A program made the translations under genes and the position numbers. Positions 8,185-16,691 of a stretch of DNA of 64,000 nt are shown here, in pieces. The notes beneath the pieces are model-generated. The model did not search any database, was not told where the DNA came from, and saw only the letters and a list, made by a program, of their open reading frames with translations. How positions within the stretch are numbered: the first letter of the stretch is position 1; every line of letters begins with the position of its first letter. Source of the stretch: Paracoccus marcusii (GTDB lineage: Bacteria > Pseudomonadota > Alphaproteobacteria > Rhodobacterales > Rhodobacteraceae); the NCBI RefSeq assembly GCF_006151785.1, contig NZ_VDDD01000003.1, forward strand, positions 1 to 64,000, in the 5' to 3' direction.

Positions 8185-9719
8185 ATCAGCCGTGATCCCG
8201 CGACCTGCAGCAGGCCCAGCCTGCGCAGGCTGTCCACCGGGTATCCGTCGCTGCCCATCAGGTCCAGGCTGAAATCCGGCTCCAGCCTGCGCAGGGCCAG
8301 GAGGGCGCGGACGGTGCCCTCCTCGTCGCGCTGCGCGTATCGCAGGGCGGCCAGAAAGCGCAGGGCAGGGCGGTTGTCGGGGGCAAAGCGGTGCACGGCC
8401 TCCAGGTGGCGGGTGGCGGCGGACAGATCGCCCGCGCGCATCATCGCCACCCCGATTCCCAAGTGCCAATTGGCGGGGTTCAGACTGGACAGCGCCTGGT
8501 CCAGCCCGGCCCGCGCCTGCGCCGCGGAATCGGCAAAGCGGTCTACACCGGCCAGCGCGCGGGAATGGGCCAGCCGCGCCAGGGGGTTGCCCGGATCGGC
8601 CAGCACGGCCTGGCGCGACAGGTCGAAGGCGATCTGATCGCGGTCCAGATAGGCCTCGACCACCGATTGCACGGCCAGGGCGGTGGCGTGGAAGGGCGCG
8701 GCCCGACGGGCGCGGGCGGCAAGCTCTGCCGCCTCGGCGATGGCCTGGCGGGGATCGGGGGTCAGGCGTTCAAAGGCATGGGTCGTGCGGATCCAAGCGC
8801 GCAGCGACAAGGTCACCGCCGGGGTGATGCTGTCGCCCAGCTGCGCCAGGACCTGATCGGCGCGCGCCAGACGGGACGCGGAAAAGCTGAACACGTCCGC
8901 GAACGAGATTCCCATCGCCGCCCCAAGCGCCCGCCCCTGGTCCAGCACCTGCAGCATCCCCAGGCAGCAGCGCGCGGCCAGGTCGTCCAACCGTCCGTCC
9001 AGGCCGGCCAGCGGCGCCGTCAGCCTCTGTGACCACATCACCCGGCCCGACGGCTGGTGGATCAGCCGCACCAGCAGGCTGAAGACGCCGCCCTGCACGT
9101 TCGCCATCGACGATACCCGCACATAGGCCCCCCGCGGCGCAGCCCCCGGCGAAAGGACCGCGATGGGCAGCAGGTCTGCGGCCCTGCCCGCGGCCTCGGA
9201 CAGGATCATCGTGGCAAGCACCATCGCGTCCTGCCCGATGGACACCGGATCGGACAGCAGCAGGTCGGGCAGCGCATCCGCCGTGGCGACCTGGGGCATG
9301 CGGGCGGCCGCGGTCTGGCGCGCATCACGCAGCCAGTCCTCGAACTCCGGGTCGGGGATGTCCAGGTCGGCCGCGAATTCGGGCACCTGGCCGTCGGGAC
9401 CGGGGCGGGCGGCCAGATCCACCTGCACCCGGTCGGGGTCCAGCCCGACCCAGCCCGGCCCCGTGACCAGCGCGTCGCGGGCGGGGCCAAGGCACTGACG
9501 GATCTCTCTCAGCAGCTGGCGCAGGCTGGCATTGCCGTGATCGGGGTCGCGGTCGCTGAACAGCAGGTCCTGCAGCCGCGCCCGCGTGACGCGCAGGCCC
9601 CGGGCCGTGCCCAGTACCGCCAGCACCCCCCGGGCCCGCATGCCCCGCGGCGTCAGACGGTGGTCGCCCGGGCCGGTCATCTCGACCGGACCGATCAGGT
9701 GCAGGGTCAGACGGTCCAT
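8181..9719 (-). CDS. SARP-like transcriptional regulator with TolB-like and TPR regions
   Basis: 512 residues from ATG 9719 (an in-frame TTG at 9758 would add 13). Residues 1-90 look like the winged-helix DNA-binding domain of SARP/AfsR regulators: LHLIGPVEMTG, LTPRGMRARGVLAVL, and LLFSDRDPDHGNASLRQLLREIRQ. The middle (about 160-260) resembles the TolB-like domain found in such regulators (DLLPIAVLSPG, QPSGRVMWSQRLTAPL). The C-terminal half is helical, alanine-rich and TPR-like. No membrane segment or phosphorylation site is seen. It is divergent from the haloperoxidase-like gene 97 bases away and probably controls that operon; this is inference from position. Confidence 0.75.
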   Translation of the reverse strand: MDRLTLHLIGPVEMTGPGDHRLTPRGMRARGVLAVLGTARGLRVTRARLQDLLFSDRDPDHGNASLRQLLREIRQCLGPARDALVTGPGWVGLDPDRVQVDLAARPGPDGQVPEFAADLDIPDPEFEDWLRDARQTAAARMPQVATADALPDLLLSDPVSIGQDAMVLATMILSEAAGRAADLLPIAVLSPGAAPRGAYVRVSSMANVQGGVFSLLVRLIHQPSGRVMWSQRLTAPLAGLDGRLDDLAARCCLGMLQVLDQGRALGAAMGISFADVFSFSASRLARADQVLAQLGDSITPAVTLSLRAWIRTTHAFERLTPDPRQAIAEAAELAARARRAAPFHATALAVQSVVEAYLDRDQIAFDLSRQAVLADPGNPLARLAHSRALAGVDRFADSAAQARAGLDQALSSLNPANWHLGIGVAMMRAGDLSAATRHLEAVHRFAPDNRPALRFLAALRYAQRDEEGTVRALLALRRLEPDFSLDLMGSDGYPVDSLRRLGLLQVAGSRLI

Positions 9720-9816
9720 GGCGTTGTCCCAAAGGGCGATTTGCAAAAGGTTATCCAATCACGGCTTCGTGTGATAGATTAATCGGGTCACCCGTTCCTG
9801 TTTTCCCTGGTGCATC

Positions 9817-10875
9817 ATGTCCCTGTTCCACGCCAAACATGCCAAGCATGCCAAGTCCGACGACATGCCGGACGGCCAGGGGGCGCTTTTGTCCCTTGCC
9901 CTGATGCGCACGCGCGATGCGATCGCGGGGATCGAGGATCCGCAGGGCCGGGGTGGTTCCCCCGCCATGCTGGCGCCGGGTGCGCGGCTGGCGCGGCTGG
10001 ACCCGGACCACCGCGCCGCAATCCTGCTGGCGGAACTGTCCGAGGATATGCCCCTGTCGGCCGATGACGGGATCGCCGGTGCATCATCCGCCAGCCTGCT
10101 GTGCCGCCAGGCGGACGGAACCTGCGCCTCGCTGGTGCGGATCGACCGGCCCGATCTGGTGCAGTTCCGCGAGGCTGCGGCGATGGTCGGGCATTACGCC
10201 GAACTGCGCCCCGACCGCGCCCCCGAGATCGAGGTCCAGACCCACGGCCTGATGCCGTTCTTTGCCGCGATCCGCCCCTTGGAGCCGTCGCGGAACCCCG
10301 CCACGCTGGAGATGCTGGCCCGCGCGATGGACCTGACCACCGCCGCAGTCATGCGTCTCAAGCTTGCGTTGGCCTGTCCGCGCCCCACGCAATTCAGCGA
10401 CCTGATCCAGCCGATGATCGCCTGTCCCAGCCATCCTACCCTGCCCAGTGGCCATGCGACCCAGGCCTTTTGCCTGGCCACGCTGCTGACGCGGCTGGAC
10501 GACCCACGGGCGCCGCTGCGGGCCGACGACCCGCTGTTCCGACTGGCCTGTCGAATCGCGGTGAACCGGACGGTGGCCGGAGTGCATTTCCCCGCCGACA
10601 GCGCCGCGGGGGCGGTGCTGGGGATGCAGCTGGCGCATTACATGCTGGCCCGCGCCGATCCGGCCGCGACCGCCCACGGTGCGCAGTTCGACGGGCGGCT
10701 TTATCACGACGGCGGGGCCGTGCGCGATTTCCACTATGGCATTCTGACCGAAATTCTGAACGACGCCGATCCCGCCACAAGGCTCAGGGGACCTGCACTG
10801 ACCCCGCGCCCCGCACCGTTATGGGCCACGCTGGTCGCGCGCGCCCGGGACGAACGGGCAGACCAGTGGAGCTGA
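9817..10875 (+). CDS. Vanadium haloperoxidase/PAP2 superfamily enzyme
   Basis: 352 residues. The full phosphate/vanadate-binding signature is present: K182-x6-R189-P190 (KLALACPRP), P210-S-G-H213 (LPSGHATQ) and R251-x5-H257-x3-D261 (RTVAGVHFPAD). No signal peptide or convincing membrane helices are visible, which favours a soluble vanadium-dependent haloperoxidase-type protein over a membrane PAP2 lipid phosphatase; phosphatase and peroxidase activity cannot be told apart here. Residues 5-13 are three tandem HAK tripeptides. The stop overlaps the start of the protease gene by 10 bases, so the two proteins are probably made together. Confidence 0.8.
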   Translation: MSLFHAKHAKHAKSDDMPDGQGALLSLALMRTRDAIAGIEDPQGRGGSPAMLAPGARLARLDPDHRAAILLAELSEDMPLSADDGIAGASSASLLCRQADGTCASLVRIDRPDLVQFREAAAMVGHYAELRPDRAPEIEVQTHGLMPFFAAIRPLEPSRNPATLEMLARAMDLTTAAVMRLKLALACPRPTQFSDLIQPMIACPSHPTLPSGHATQAFCLATLLTRLDDPRAPLRADDPLFRLACRIAVNRTVAGVHFPADSAAGAVLGMQLAHYMLARADPAATAHGAQFDGRLYHDGGAVRDFHYGILTEILNDADPATRLRGPALTPRPAPLWATLVARARDERADQWS

Positions 10876-12692
10876 CAGCCATATGGACCACCCCGGGTGC
10901 TGCCCCGGCGGGGCTGTCGCCCGCGCTGGTGGAGTGGTGCCGGCGACACCGAGTCCCCCCGCCCACATCCGCGCCCGACCTTCCCGCGCTGATGGCGCAG
11001 GCGTTCGGGCGGATGGATCGGTCCTGGTTCCTGCCATCCGCGGTCCTGCCCCCGGACGCGGTGAACCGTGACCTGGCCCCTGCGGGCGCCGGTCCGCTGA
11101 TGGCTGCGGGCGCGCTGCCGGACCCGGACCGTGGCTGCATCATCGCCGTCATAGACGATGCCATTCCGTTCGCACATCAGCACCTGCGCCTGCCGGGGGC
11201 GCTGTCGCGGGTGGCGTCGCTGTGGGTCCAGGATGCCCGCGTCGATCCCGACGGTCCGGGCCGCGACCTGCCATGGGGAATCGAGCTGCGGGGCGACAGG
11301 ATCGGCGGCTGGCTGGCGGGACTGGAATCGGGAGCGATCGCGGCCGAGGATGCGGTTTATCGCAGGGCCGGGGTCGTGGCGATGGACCGCCGCACGACGC
11401 ACAGCGCGGCCTTTGCCGCGGGTCACGGCGCGGCGGTGGCGCTGTTGGCCGCGGGCTTTGCACCGGACGATCCGCTTGCCTGCGATCATCCGGTGATCGG
11501 CGTGACGCTGGCCCCCGGGGTGATCGCGGACACCTCGGCCACGCTGGCCCAGGACCCGCTGCTGGCCGCCATCGTCTTCGTCATCACCCGCGCCCGGATG
11601 CTGTGCCGCCAAGTCGAGGCCGCGCATGGCCTGCCTGTGGACAGCGTGCGCCTGCCCGTGGTGCTGAACCTCAGCCTGGGTCTGACAGCGGGGCCGCGCG
11701 ACGGCACGGCCCTGCTGGAACGCTTTCTGGATGCGCTGGCGACCCATGCGTCCACCAGACTGGGGCCGGTGCATGCGGTGCTGCCCACCGGCAATCATCG
11801 CATGGCGCGCCTGCGCGCGACCCTGCGTCCCCAGGGCAGGATCGGATGGCAACTGCCGCCCGACGACGCGACCCAGACCCCGCTGGAGATCTGGGGGCCG
11901 GTCCGTCCCACGCGACCGGACTGGCCCATGCGGATCGGGCTGACGCCACCCGGCGGGACCGAGGCCCGGACCCGCTTTTGCGCCCCCGCCCAGTCCAGCA
12001 CGCTGCGCGACGGGCGGGGGCGCGATCTGGGGCGGGCGTTCTATCGGGTGATGCCGCATCCCGACGGCTGGCGCGAATGCATGACGCTGATCATGGCGCC
12101 GACCTGCCCCGCGGCCGCGGGCGACAGCTGGGCGCCGCCCGGCCGATGGGGGCTGGCGCTGGTGCAGGGGGACGGCGATCACGCGGTGTCGGTCCAGCGT
12201 GACGACGTCCTGCGTGGCTTCCCGCGAGAGGCGCGGCAAAGCTGGCTGTCCCAGCCAGCCTATGCCGACATGGACGCCCGGGGGTTTCCCGTCCTGCTGG
12301 ACCCGCGGGCCACTGGCCCCGCGCGGGTGCAGCGGGCGGACACGGTGAACGCCTATGCGACGGGGCGGCACAGCCTGCGGGTGGGCGCGGTGGACCGGAG
12401 CGGGCGGGGGCTGGCCTATGCGTCGTTGATCGGGGTGGCGCAGGGCGGTGATCTCTTGGCCTGCGTGGACCGGTCGCAGGCCTGGCCCGGCATGATCGTG
12501 CGCGGCCGCACCAGCGGCAGCTTTGCCGTGATGAGCGGCAGCTCGATGGCGGCCCCTCAGGCGACACGCTGGCTGGCCGGACACCTGGCCGACGGGGCGC
12601 GGCCCGACAGCCGCGCGGCGATCATCCGGCTGGTGCAGGGGGCGACAGACGTCCCCGTGCCGGTCCTGCCGACCGACCCGCCGCGGGACTGA
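10866..12692 (+). CDS. Subtilisin-like serine protease (S8 family), atypical
   Basis: 608 residues from GTG 10866, which overlaps the previous gene; any longer start would run deep into it. The catalytic triad can be read: Asp97 in IIAVIDDAIP (the usual DTG is DDA), His187 in AGHGAAVA, and Ser at about 560 in SGSSMAAPQATRW. The oxyanion Asn is probably in VLNLSLG or PTGNH. About 90 residues precede the protease core. No signal peptide, propeptide or membrane anchor is seen, which is unusual for subtilases and suggests a cytoplasmic role. It is co-transcribed with the haloperoxidase-like gene. Substrate unknown. Confidence 0.82.
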   Translation: MELTAIWTTPGAAPAGLSPALVEWCRRHRVPPPTSAPDLPALMAQAFGRMDRSWFLPSAVLPPDAVNRDLAPAGAGPLMAAGALPDPDRGCIIAVIDDAIPFAHQHLRLPGALSRVASLWVQDARVDPDGPGRDLPWGIELRGDRIGGWLAGLESGAIAAEDAVYRRAGVVAMDRRTTHSAAFAAGHGAAVALLAAGFAPDDPLACDHPVIGVTLAPGVIADTSATLAQDPLLAAIVFVITRARMLCRQVEAAHGLPVDSVRLPVVLNLSLGLTAGPRDGTALLERFLDALATHASTRLGPVHAVLPTGNHRMARLRATLRPQGRIGWQLPPDDATQTPLEIWGPVRPTRPDWPMRIGLTPPGGTEARTRFCAPAQSSTLRDGRGRDLGRAFYRVMPHPDGWRECMTLIMAPTCPAAAGDSWAPPGRWGLALVQGDGDHAVSVQRDDVLRGFPREARQSWLSQPAYADMDARGFPVLLDPRATGPARVQRADTVNAYATGRHSLRVGAVDRSGRGLAYASLIGVAQGGDLLACVDRSQAWPGMIVRGRTSGSFAVMSGSSMAAPQATRWLAGHLADGARPDSRAAIIRLVQGATDVPVPVLPTDPPRD

Positions 12693-12770
12693 TCCTTTCA
12701 CGCCGCTTTCACGGCGGCATGCGAATCACGATGCACAGGACGAACGGATCGTCCGCACGGGGGACAGGCG

Positions 12771-13148
12771 ATGAAGGACAAGGACACCGCGGAATTCCAG
12801 GACATGCTGGCCGCCCTGCGGATGCTGGGCGCGGACCCGGCGCCCGGCGCGTCGGTCGGGCGGGCGATGGCGCGGATGCAGACCACCGGCACCGCCGACC
12901 GGCCCAGCTGGGCCGCGCTGCAGCGGCTGGAGCGCGAGAACGAGCTGTTGATCGATCACGCGGAGATGCTGGCCTGCGCGCTTGGCGCCTGTCCGAACTG
13001 TTGGGGCACGCTTGAGGATTGCGAGGAATGCGGCGGCGTCGGGCGGCCCGGCGCCTTCAACCCGGACCGCACCTGCTTTGACCATTTCGTGCTGCCGGTC
13101 ATCATCCGGGTGCTGGGCCACGGGCCCACCGAGACATCCGGCGCCTGA
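12771..13148 (+). CDS. Small cysteine-motif protein of unknown function
   Basis: 125 residues starting at ATG 12771 with GGGGGA upstream. Residues about 74-92 contain CPNCWGTLEDCEECGGVGRPG, two CxxC pairs (the second CEECGGVGRPG) similar to a DnaJ-type zinc-binding repeat; another Cys follows in DRTCFDHF. The N-terminal half is helical. I recognise no named family. It lies 78 bases after the protease gene and before a strong terminator, so it is probably the last member of the haloperoxidase-protease transcription unit and may act as an adaptor or scaffold. Confidence 0.7.
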   Translation: MKDKDTAEFQDMLAALRMLGADPAPGASVGRAMARMQTTGTADRPSWAALQRLERENELLIDHAEMLACALGACPNCWGTLEDCEECGGVGRPGAFNPDRTCFDHFVLPVIIRVLGHGPTETSGA

Positions 13149-13223
13149 TCCGCGCCGGAAGGGATACCTGCAGGGCCGTCTGTCGTGAGCGGTGTGGTGG
13201 TATTGGTGCCCGTCCTGCGGGTG

Positions 13224-13267
13224 GATCGGCGGAAGGCCGTCTGGGGCGGCCTTCCGCCGATCTTTTT
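13224..13267 (+). terminator. Strong intrinsic terminator
   Basis: A perfect 16-bp stem (GATCGGCGGAAGGCCG at 13224-13239 with its complement at 13247-13262), a 7-base loop and a T-run at 13263-13267. It ends plus-strand transcription of the protease module just before the convergent pqiC gene. Confidence 0.9.
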
Positions 13268-13932
13268 CAGAACAGCGGCGGCAGGTCGAACGGATCGGAC
13301 GCGGCCGGACGCGTGGTGGCGATGGTCGCCCCCGGCCCCGACAGCGTCGCGATCTGCTGCGCCAGGATCGAGATCGCCTGGCTGGCCGCGGCCGCCGTCG
13401 CGGCCGGCCCCTGCGCGGTCATCGGAACGCGGATGTCAAAGCTGCGCGCGTGGTTCGTGCCGCCCCCCGAAAGGCCGTCGTCGGACACGAAATACCGCCC
13501 CGACAGGCGATAGGTGGTGTCGGCCTGCGCCAAGGCGCGTTCGACGCGCACCTCCAGGATGCGGGCGGGGGGCTGGGCCAGGGGCCAGGGCTCGCTGATG
13601 ACGGTGGCGCCGGACACGTCGCTGATCGCGCGGGCCAGCGTCGTGGTGAAGGACCGGGCCGGGTCGTCCGCCCACAGGTTGTCCGAATTGGACCGCACCG
13701 CCCCGTCGCCGGTCTGGAACGCGACCTCCTGGTCGGCGGCGTATTCGGGCAGGGACACGTCCTTGAGTTCCGCGGTGCCAAGGCGGTTGGGCACCTGGAC
13801 CCCGGCCACCGGGGGGTCGATCAGGAAACGCCCGGTCTTTTCCGGATTGGAACAGGCGCCCAGCAGGGACGCCCCGATCAGGGCGGCGATGGGCAGGGCA
13901 GGCAGGCGCAGGGCGCGGTGGGGCAGCATCAT
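13267..13932 (-). CDS. pqiC: ABC-type transport auxiliary lipoprotein (PqiC-like)
   Basis: 221 residues with a lipoprotein signal peptide and lipobox (GASLLGAC, Cys about residue 27). The mature part has the PqiC/YmbA (DUF330-type) pattern: FLIDPPVAGVQVPNRLGTAELKDVSLPEYA and the R-rich LEVRVERALAQADTTYRLSGRYFV strand. In E. coli, PqiC is an outer-membrane lipoprotein that docks the PqiB needle, helping phospholipid movement across the envelope. It lies 2 bases after pqiB and ends the operon. Confidence 0.85.
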   Translation of the reverse strand: MMLPHRALRLPALPIAALIGASLLGACSNPEKTGRFLIDPPVAGVQVPNRLGTAELKDVSLPEYAADQEVAFQTGDGAVRSNSDNLWADDPARSFTTTLARAISDVSGATVISEPWPLAQPPARILEVRVERALAQADTTYRLSGRYFVSDDGLSGGGTNHARSFDIRVPMTAQGPAATAAAASQAISILAQQIATLSGPGATIATTRPAASDPFDLPPLF

Positions 13933-13934
13933 GT

Positions 13935-15986
13935 CTATCGTCCCAGAATGAAGGCGCGGGGGTTGCGTTCGATCAGCCGGGCGACCGAGCCGATGGAGGA
14001 GGTGGCACGCCGCAGCTCGCGCAGTGCCCCGATCAGTTCGTTGTTGAAGGCCGACCGGTCGCCATAGCTGGCGAACAGCGTGTCGGCCCGCGCCGCGGTG
14101 ACCTGCAGGCGCTGCAGCAGGTCGGGCAGCTGCTGGACCGAGGCCGCGATCTGGTCGGCGGCCTGGCTGGCGCTGTCCAGCGCGCTGTTCAGGCTGCCTA
14201 CGGCGTTGCCGTCGCGCAGGTCGTCCAGCAGGCCCGTGGCCGATTCCAGCACGTTGGACAGGTTGCGCGGCAGCTGTTCGGCATCTTCGCTGCCCAGCAT
14301 GGCGCGCAGGTCGGCCAGGATTCCCTCGGCCTGCAGGCTGATCTCGGCAAAGCCGAACTCCTCGACCGAGGCTGCGGCGCTGTCGATCTGTTCGACCATC
14401 TCGGGGACGCCCACGGCGGCCTCGGACACGGCGGTGAAGGCGGCGGAGGCCTCGTCCAGCATCCGGGCCAGGGTCTGGCCGCTTTCGGCCTGCCGCAGAT
14501 CGCCCGTGATGGCGCTGATGTCGGCCAAGGCAACGCTGCCCCCCTCGATCGCCTCGCGCAGCGCACCGGGGATCGCACGGGTATCCTGCGAGGTCGCAAG
14601 CGCGGTGATCCCGTCCAGCGTGTCGCGGGCCGAGGTCAGCAGCTCCTCGATGGGCAGGTTGCCGATGCGGTTGACCAGCCCCTGGGCGCTGGCGGTGAAA
14701 TCGTCCAGATCGCCGGGCACCGACGGGATCAGCGGATTCGGACCCGTTTCCAGGTCGATCGTCGCCGTGGCCGCATCGGGCATGTCGACCAGTTCGACCA
14801 TCAGGGTGGTGCCCAGGAACCCGGCGCTGGCCACACGCGCGCGCAGGCCGTCGCCGACCTCCTCGGTCAGCAGGGCCAGCGCGTCGTCGGCGGTCGATCC
14901 GTCCGGCAGGCCCATCCGCCGCGGAGAGATCACCATGCTGACCAGCTGGCGCGGCACAGTGTTGCCCTGCTCATCCTCGGTCAGGCTGACGGCCAGGTCG
15001 GTCACGCGACCGACGCGCAGGCCCTGGAACTGGACATCGGCGCCGGTGGACAGGCCCTCGACGCTGTCGTCGATCAGGATCCCCACGCGCAGCAGGCGGG
15101 TATCGTCATCCTCGAACCGGGCGGTGCGGGCCGTGCCCTCGTCCACCTGAACGGCGAATTCCTGTCCGGGTTCGATGGGCGCGCCGCCGCTGACGAAGGT
15201 CTCGAAGGCCACGCCGCCCTGCAGGAGCGACGACAGCGAATTGACGTTCAGCGCCACCCCCTGCGTCCCAAGCGAGACCGAGAAGCCGGACGTGTCCCAG
15301 AAGACGGTCGCGCTGGTCAGCCGCGCGTCATGGGGCGCCTCGACAAAGGCGTCCACGATGACGCGGTCGGTGCCGGAATCCACGCGGATGTTCTCCAGCC
15401 GACCAACTTGAACGCCACGGAACAGGACCGGGGCCCCTTCGGACAGGCCGTCGGCGGTCTCCATCGACAGGGTGACCCAGGTGCCGGGCTGATCGTTGCG
15501 GATCAGCGGCGGGCGGTCCAGTCCGGTGAAGCGTGCGGCCGGCTCGGACACCTCGGCGTCCCAGTAACCCTCGATGAAGGCGCCGCTGAGGACCGTGTCC
15601 AGACGGGTGACCCCCTGGGCGCTGACCTGCGGGCGGACGATCCAGAAGGACGCGTCGGCATCGATGAACTGCGCCACGTCGGTGTCCACGCGGACCGACA
15701 CCACGACCCGCGACAGATCGTCGGTGAACTTGACCCCCTCGACCCCGCCCACGGTGATCTCGCGAAAGCGCAGGGTGGTCTCTCCGGGCGTGATGCCGGT
15801 GGCGTCCGCGAATTCGATCTCGATCACGCTGCCCCGGTCGCGGAACGCGTTCCAGGCGATGCCAAGCGTCACGATCAGCGCCACGATGGGCACGATCCAG
15901 ATGACGTTGATACCGGCCTGGGCCGCGCGGGCGGCCGTCTTGCGCACCGGGCTGGCCGGCGTCAGGGGCGGGGGTGTGTCCGTCAT
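13935..15986 (-). CDS. pqiB: MCE-family intermembrane transport protein PqiB
   Basis: 683 residues. One N-terminal membrane helix (GINVIWIVPIVALIVTLGIAW) is followed by successive MCE domains; FADATGITPGETTLRFREITVGGVEGVKF marks the first, and LFRGVQVGRLENIRV and FQGLRVGRVTDLAV mark the second and third. The C-terminal 200 residues are long heptad-like helices (the needle). E. coli PqiB is about 546 residues, so the helical part here is longer. PqiB forms a tube linking inner and outer membranes for lipid transfer. It is encoded between the PqiA genes and pqiC in one operon. Confidence 0.93.
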   Translation of the reverse strand: MTDTPPPLTPASPVRKTAARAAQAGINVIWIVPIVALIVTLGIAWNAFRDRGSVIEIEFADATGITPGETTLRFREITVGGVEGVKFTDDLSRVVVSVRVDTDVAQFIDADASFWIVRPQVSAQGVTRLDTVLSGAFIEGYWDAEVSEPAARFTGLDRPPLIRNDQPGTWVTLSMETADGLSEGAPVLFRGVQVGRLENIRVDSGTDRVIVDAFVEAPHDARLTSATVFWDTSGFSVSLGTQGVALNVNSLSSLLQGGVAFETFVSGGAPIEPGQEFAVQVDEGTARTARFEDDDTRLLRVGILIDDSVEGLSTGADVQFQGLRVGRVTDLAVSLTEDEQGNTVPRQLVSMVISPRRMGLPDGSTADDALALLTEEVGDGLRARVASAGFLGTTLMVELVDMPDAATATIDLETGPNPLIPSVPGDLDDFTASAQGLVNRIGNLPIEELLTSARDTLDGITALATSQDTRAIPGALREAIEGGSVALADISAITGDLRQAESGQTLARMLDEASAAFTAVSEAAVGVPEMVEQIDSAAASVEEFGFAEISLQAEGILADLRAMLGSEDAEQLPRNLSNVLESATGLLDDLRDGNAVGSLNSALDSASQAADQIAASVQQLPDLLQRLQVTAARADTLFASYGDRSAFNNELIGALRELRRATSSIGSVARLIERNPRAFILGR

Positions 15987-16028
15987 GAGGTCGTGATCCT
16001 TGGGCGTTCGTACTGGAAATGCAGGTGG

Positions 16029-16691
16029 TCAGGGTTCGCGGCGGGTGCGCAAGGGCAGGCCGCGCCAGATCAATCGTGCGTCAAAGCTTTGCGCAGAAAG
16101 CATCGTGAAAGCAACCGACAGGGCAAAGGACACCGCGGCCGGTCCCGGCCGGATCGAGGCGACGAAGCCCAGCTGCACCAACGCCGACAGGATGGCCACG
16201 ACAAAGACGTCGATCATCGACCAGCGACCGATAAATTCGACGACCTCATAGACCTTCAGCCGCGAATGGGCCTGGTCCACGCTGGCCGGGCGGCCCGCGA
16301 CGACGGCCAGCCAGGCGATGGCCAGGAACTTGCCCACCGGCACGATGACCGAGGCCACGAAGACGATCAGCGCGATGTCGTAATTGCCGTAATGCATCAG
16401 CTCGACCACGCCGCCCAGGATCGTCGCCTCGGAGTTGCCGGCAAGGCCCGCGAAGGTCTGGGTGCTCATCATCGGGAAGACGTTGGCGGGGATATAGGCG
16501 ATCAGCCCGGCCAGCCACCACGCCCAGACCTTCTGCAGGCCGCGCCGGTCGGGCGCGACCAGATGCGCGCCGCAGCGGTGACAGCGGGCCTGATCCTGGG
16601 GCCAGACCCGGCCGCAACGGTGGCACCCCGACAGACCGGCGCGATGCGCGGTCAGGACGGGGGCATCGGACTGTCCGGCAGGCGCGCTCAT
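16029..16691 (-). CDS. pqiA: Paraquat-inducible protein A, second half
   Basis: 220 residues from ATG 16691. It starts with a zinc-ribbon-like CHRCGRVWPQDQARCHRCG, then four predicted membrane helices in the PqiA pattern (AYIPANVFPMMSTQTFAG, EATILGGVVELMHYGNYDIALIVFVASVIVPVGKFLAIAWL, FIGRWSMIDVFVVAILSALVQLG). It corresponds to the C-terminal half of E. coli PqiA (417 residues). The gene overlaps the preceding half-gene by 4 bases (ATGA), so two polypeptides replace the single protein, probably as a heterodimer at the inner-membrane end of PqiB. Confidence 0.88.
   Translation of the reverse strand: MSAPAGQSDAPVLTAHRAGLSGCHRCGRVWPQDQARCHRCGAHLVAPDRRGLQKVWAWWLAGLIAYIPANVFPMMSTQTFAGLAGNSEATILGGVVELMHYGNYDIALIVFVASVIVPVGKFLAIAWLAVVAGRPASVDQAHSRLKVYEVVEFIGRWSMIDVFVVAILSALVQLGFVASIRPGPAAVSFALSVAFTMLSAQSFDARLIWRGLPLRTRREP

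Noticed and set aside
10734-12701. Long minus-strand open frame opposite the subtilase gene
   Set aside because: Low-complexity Arg/Gln/Gly/His product, no motif, and the opposite strand holds an intact catalytic triad.
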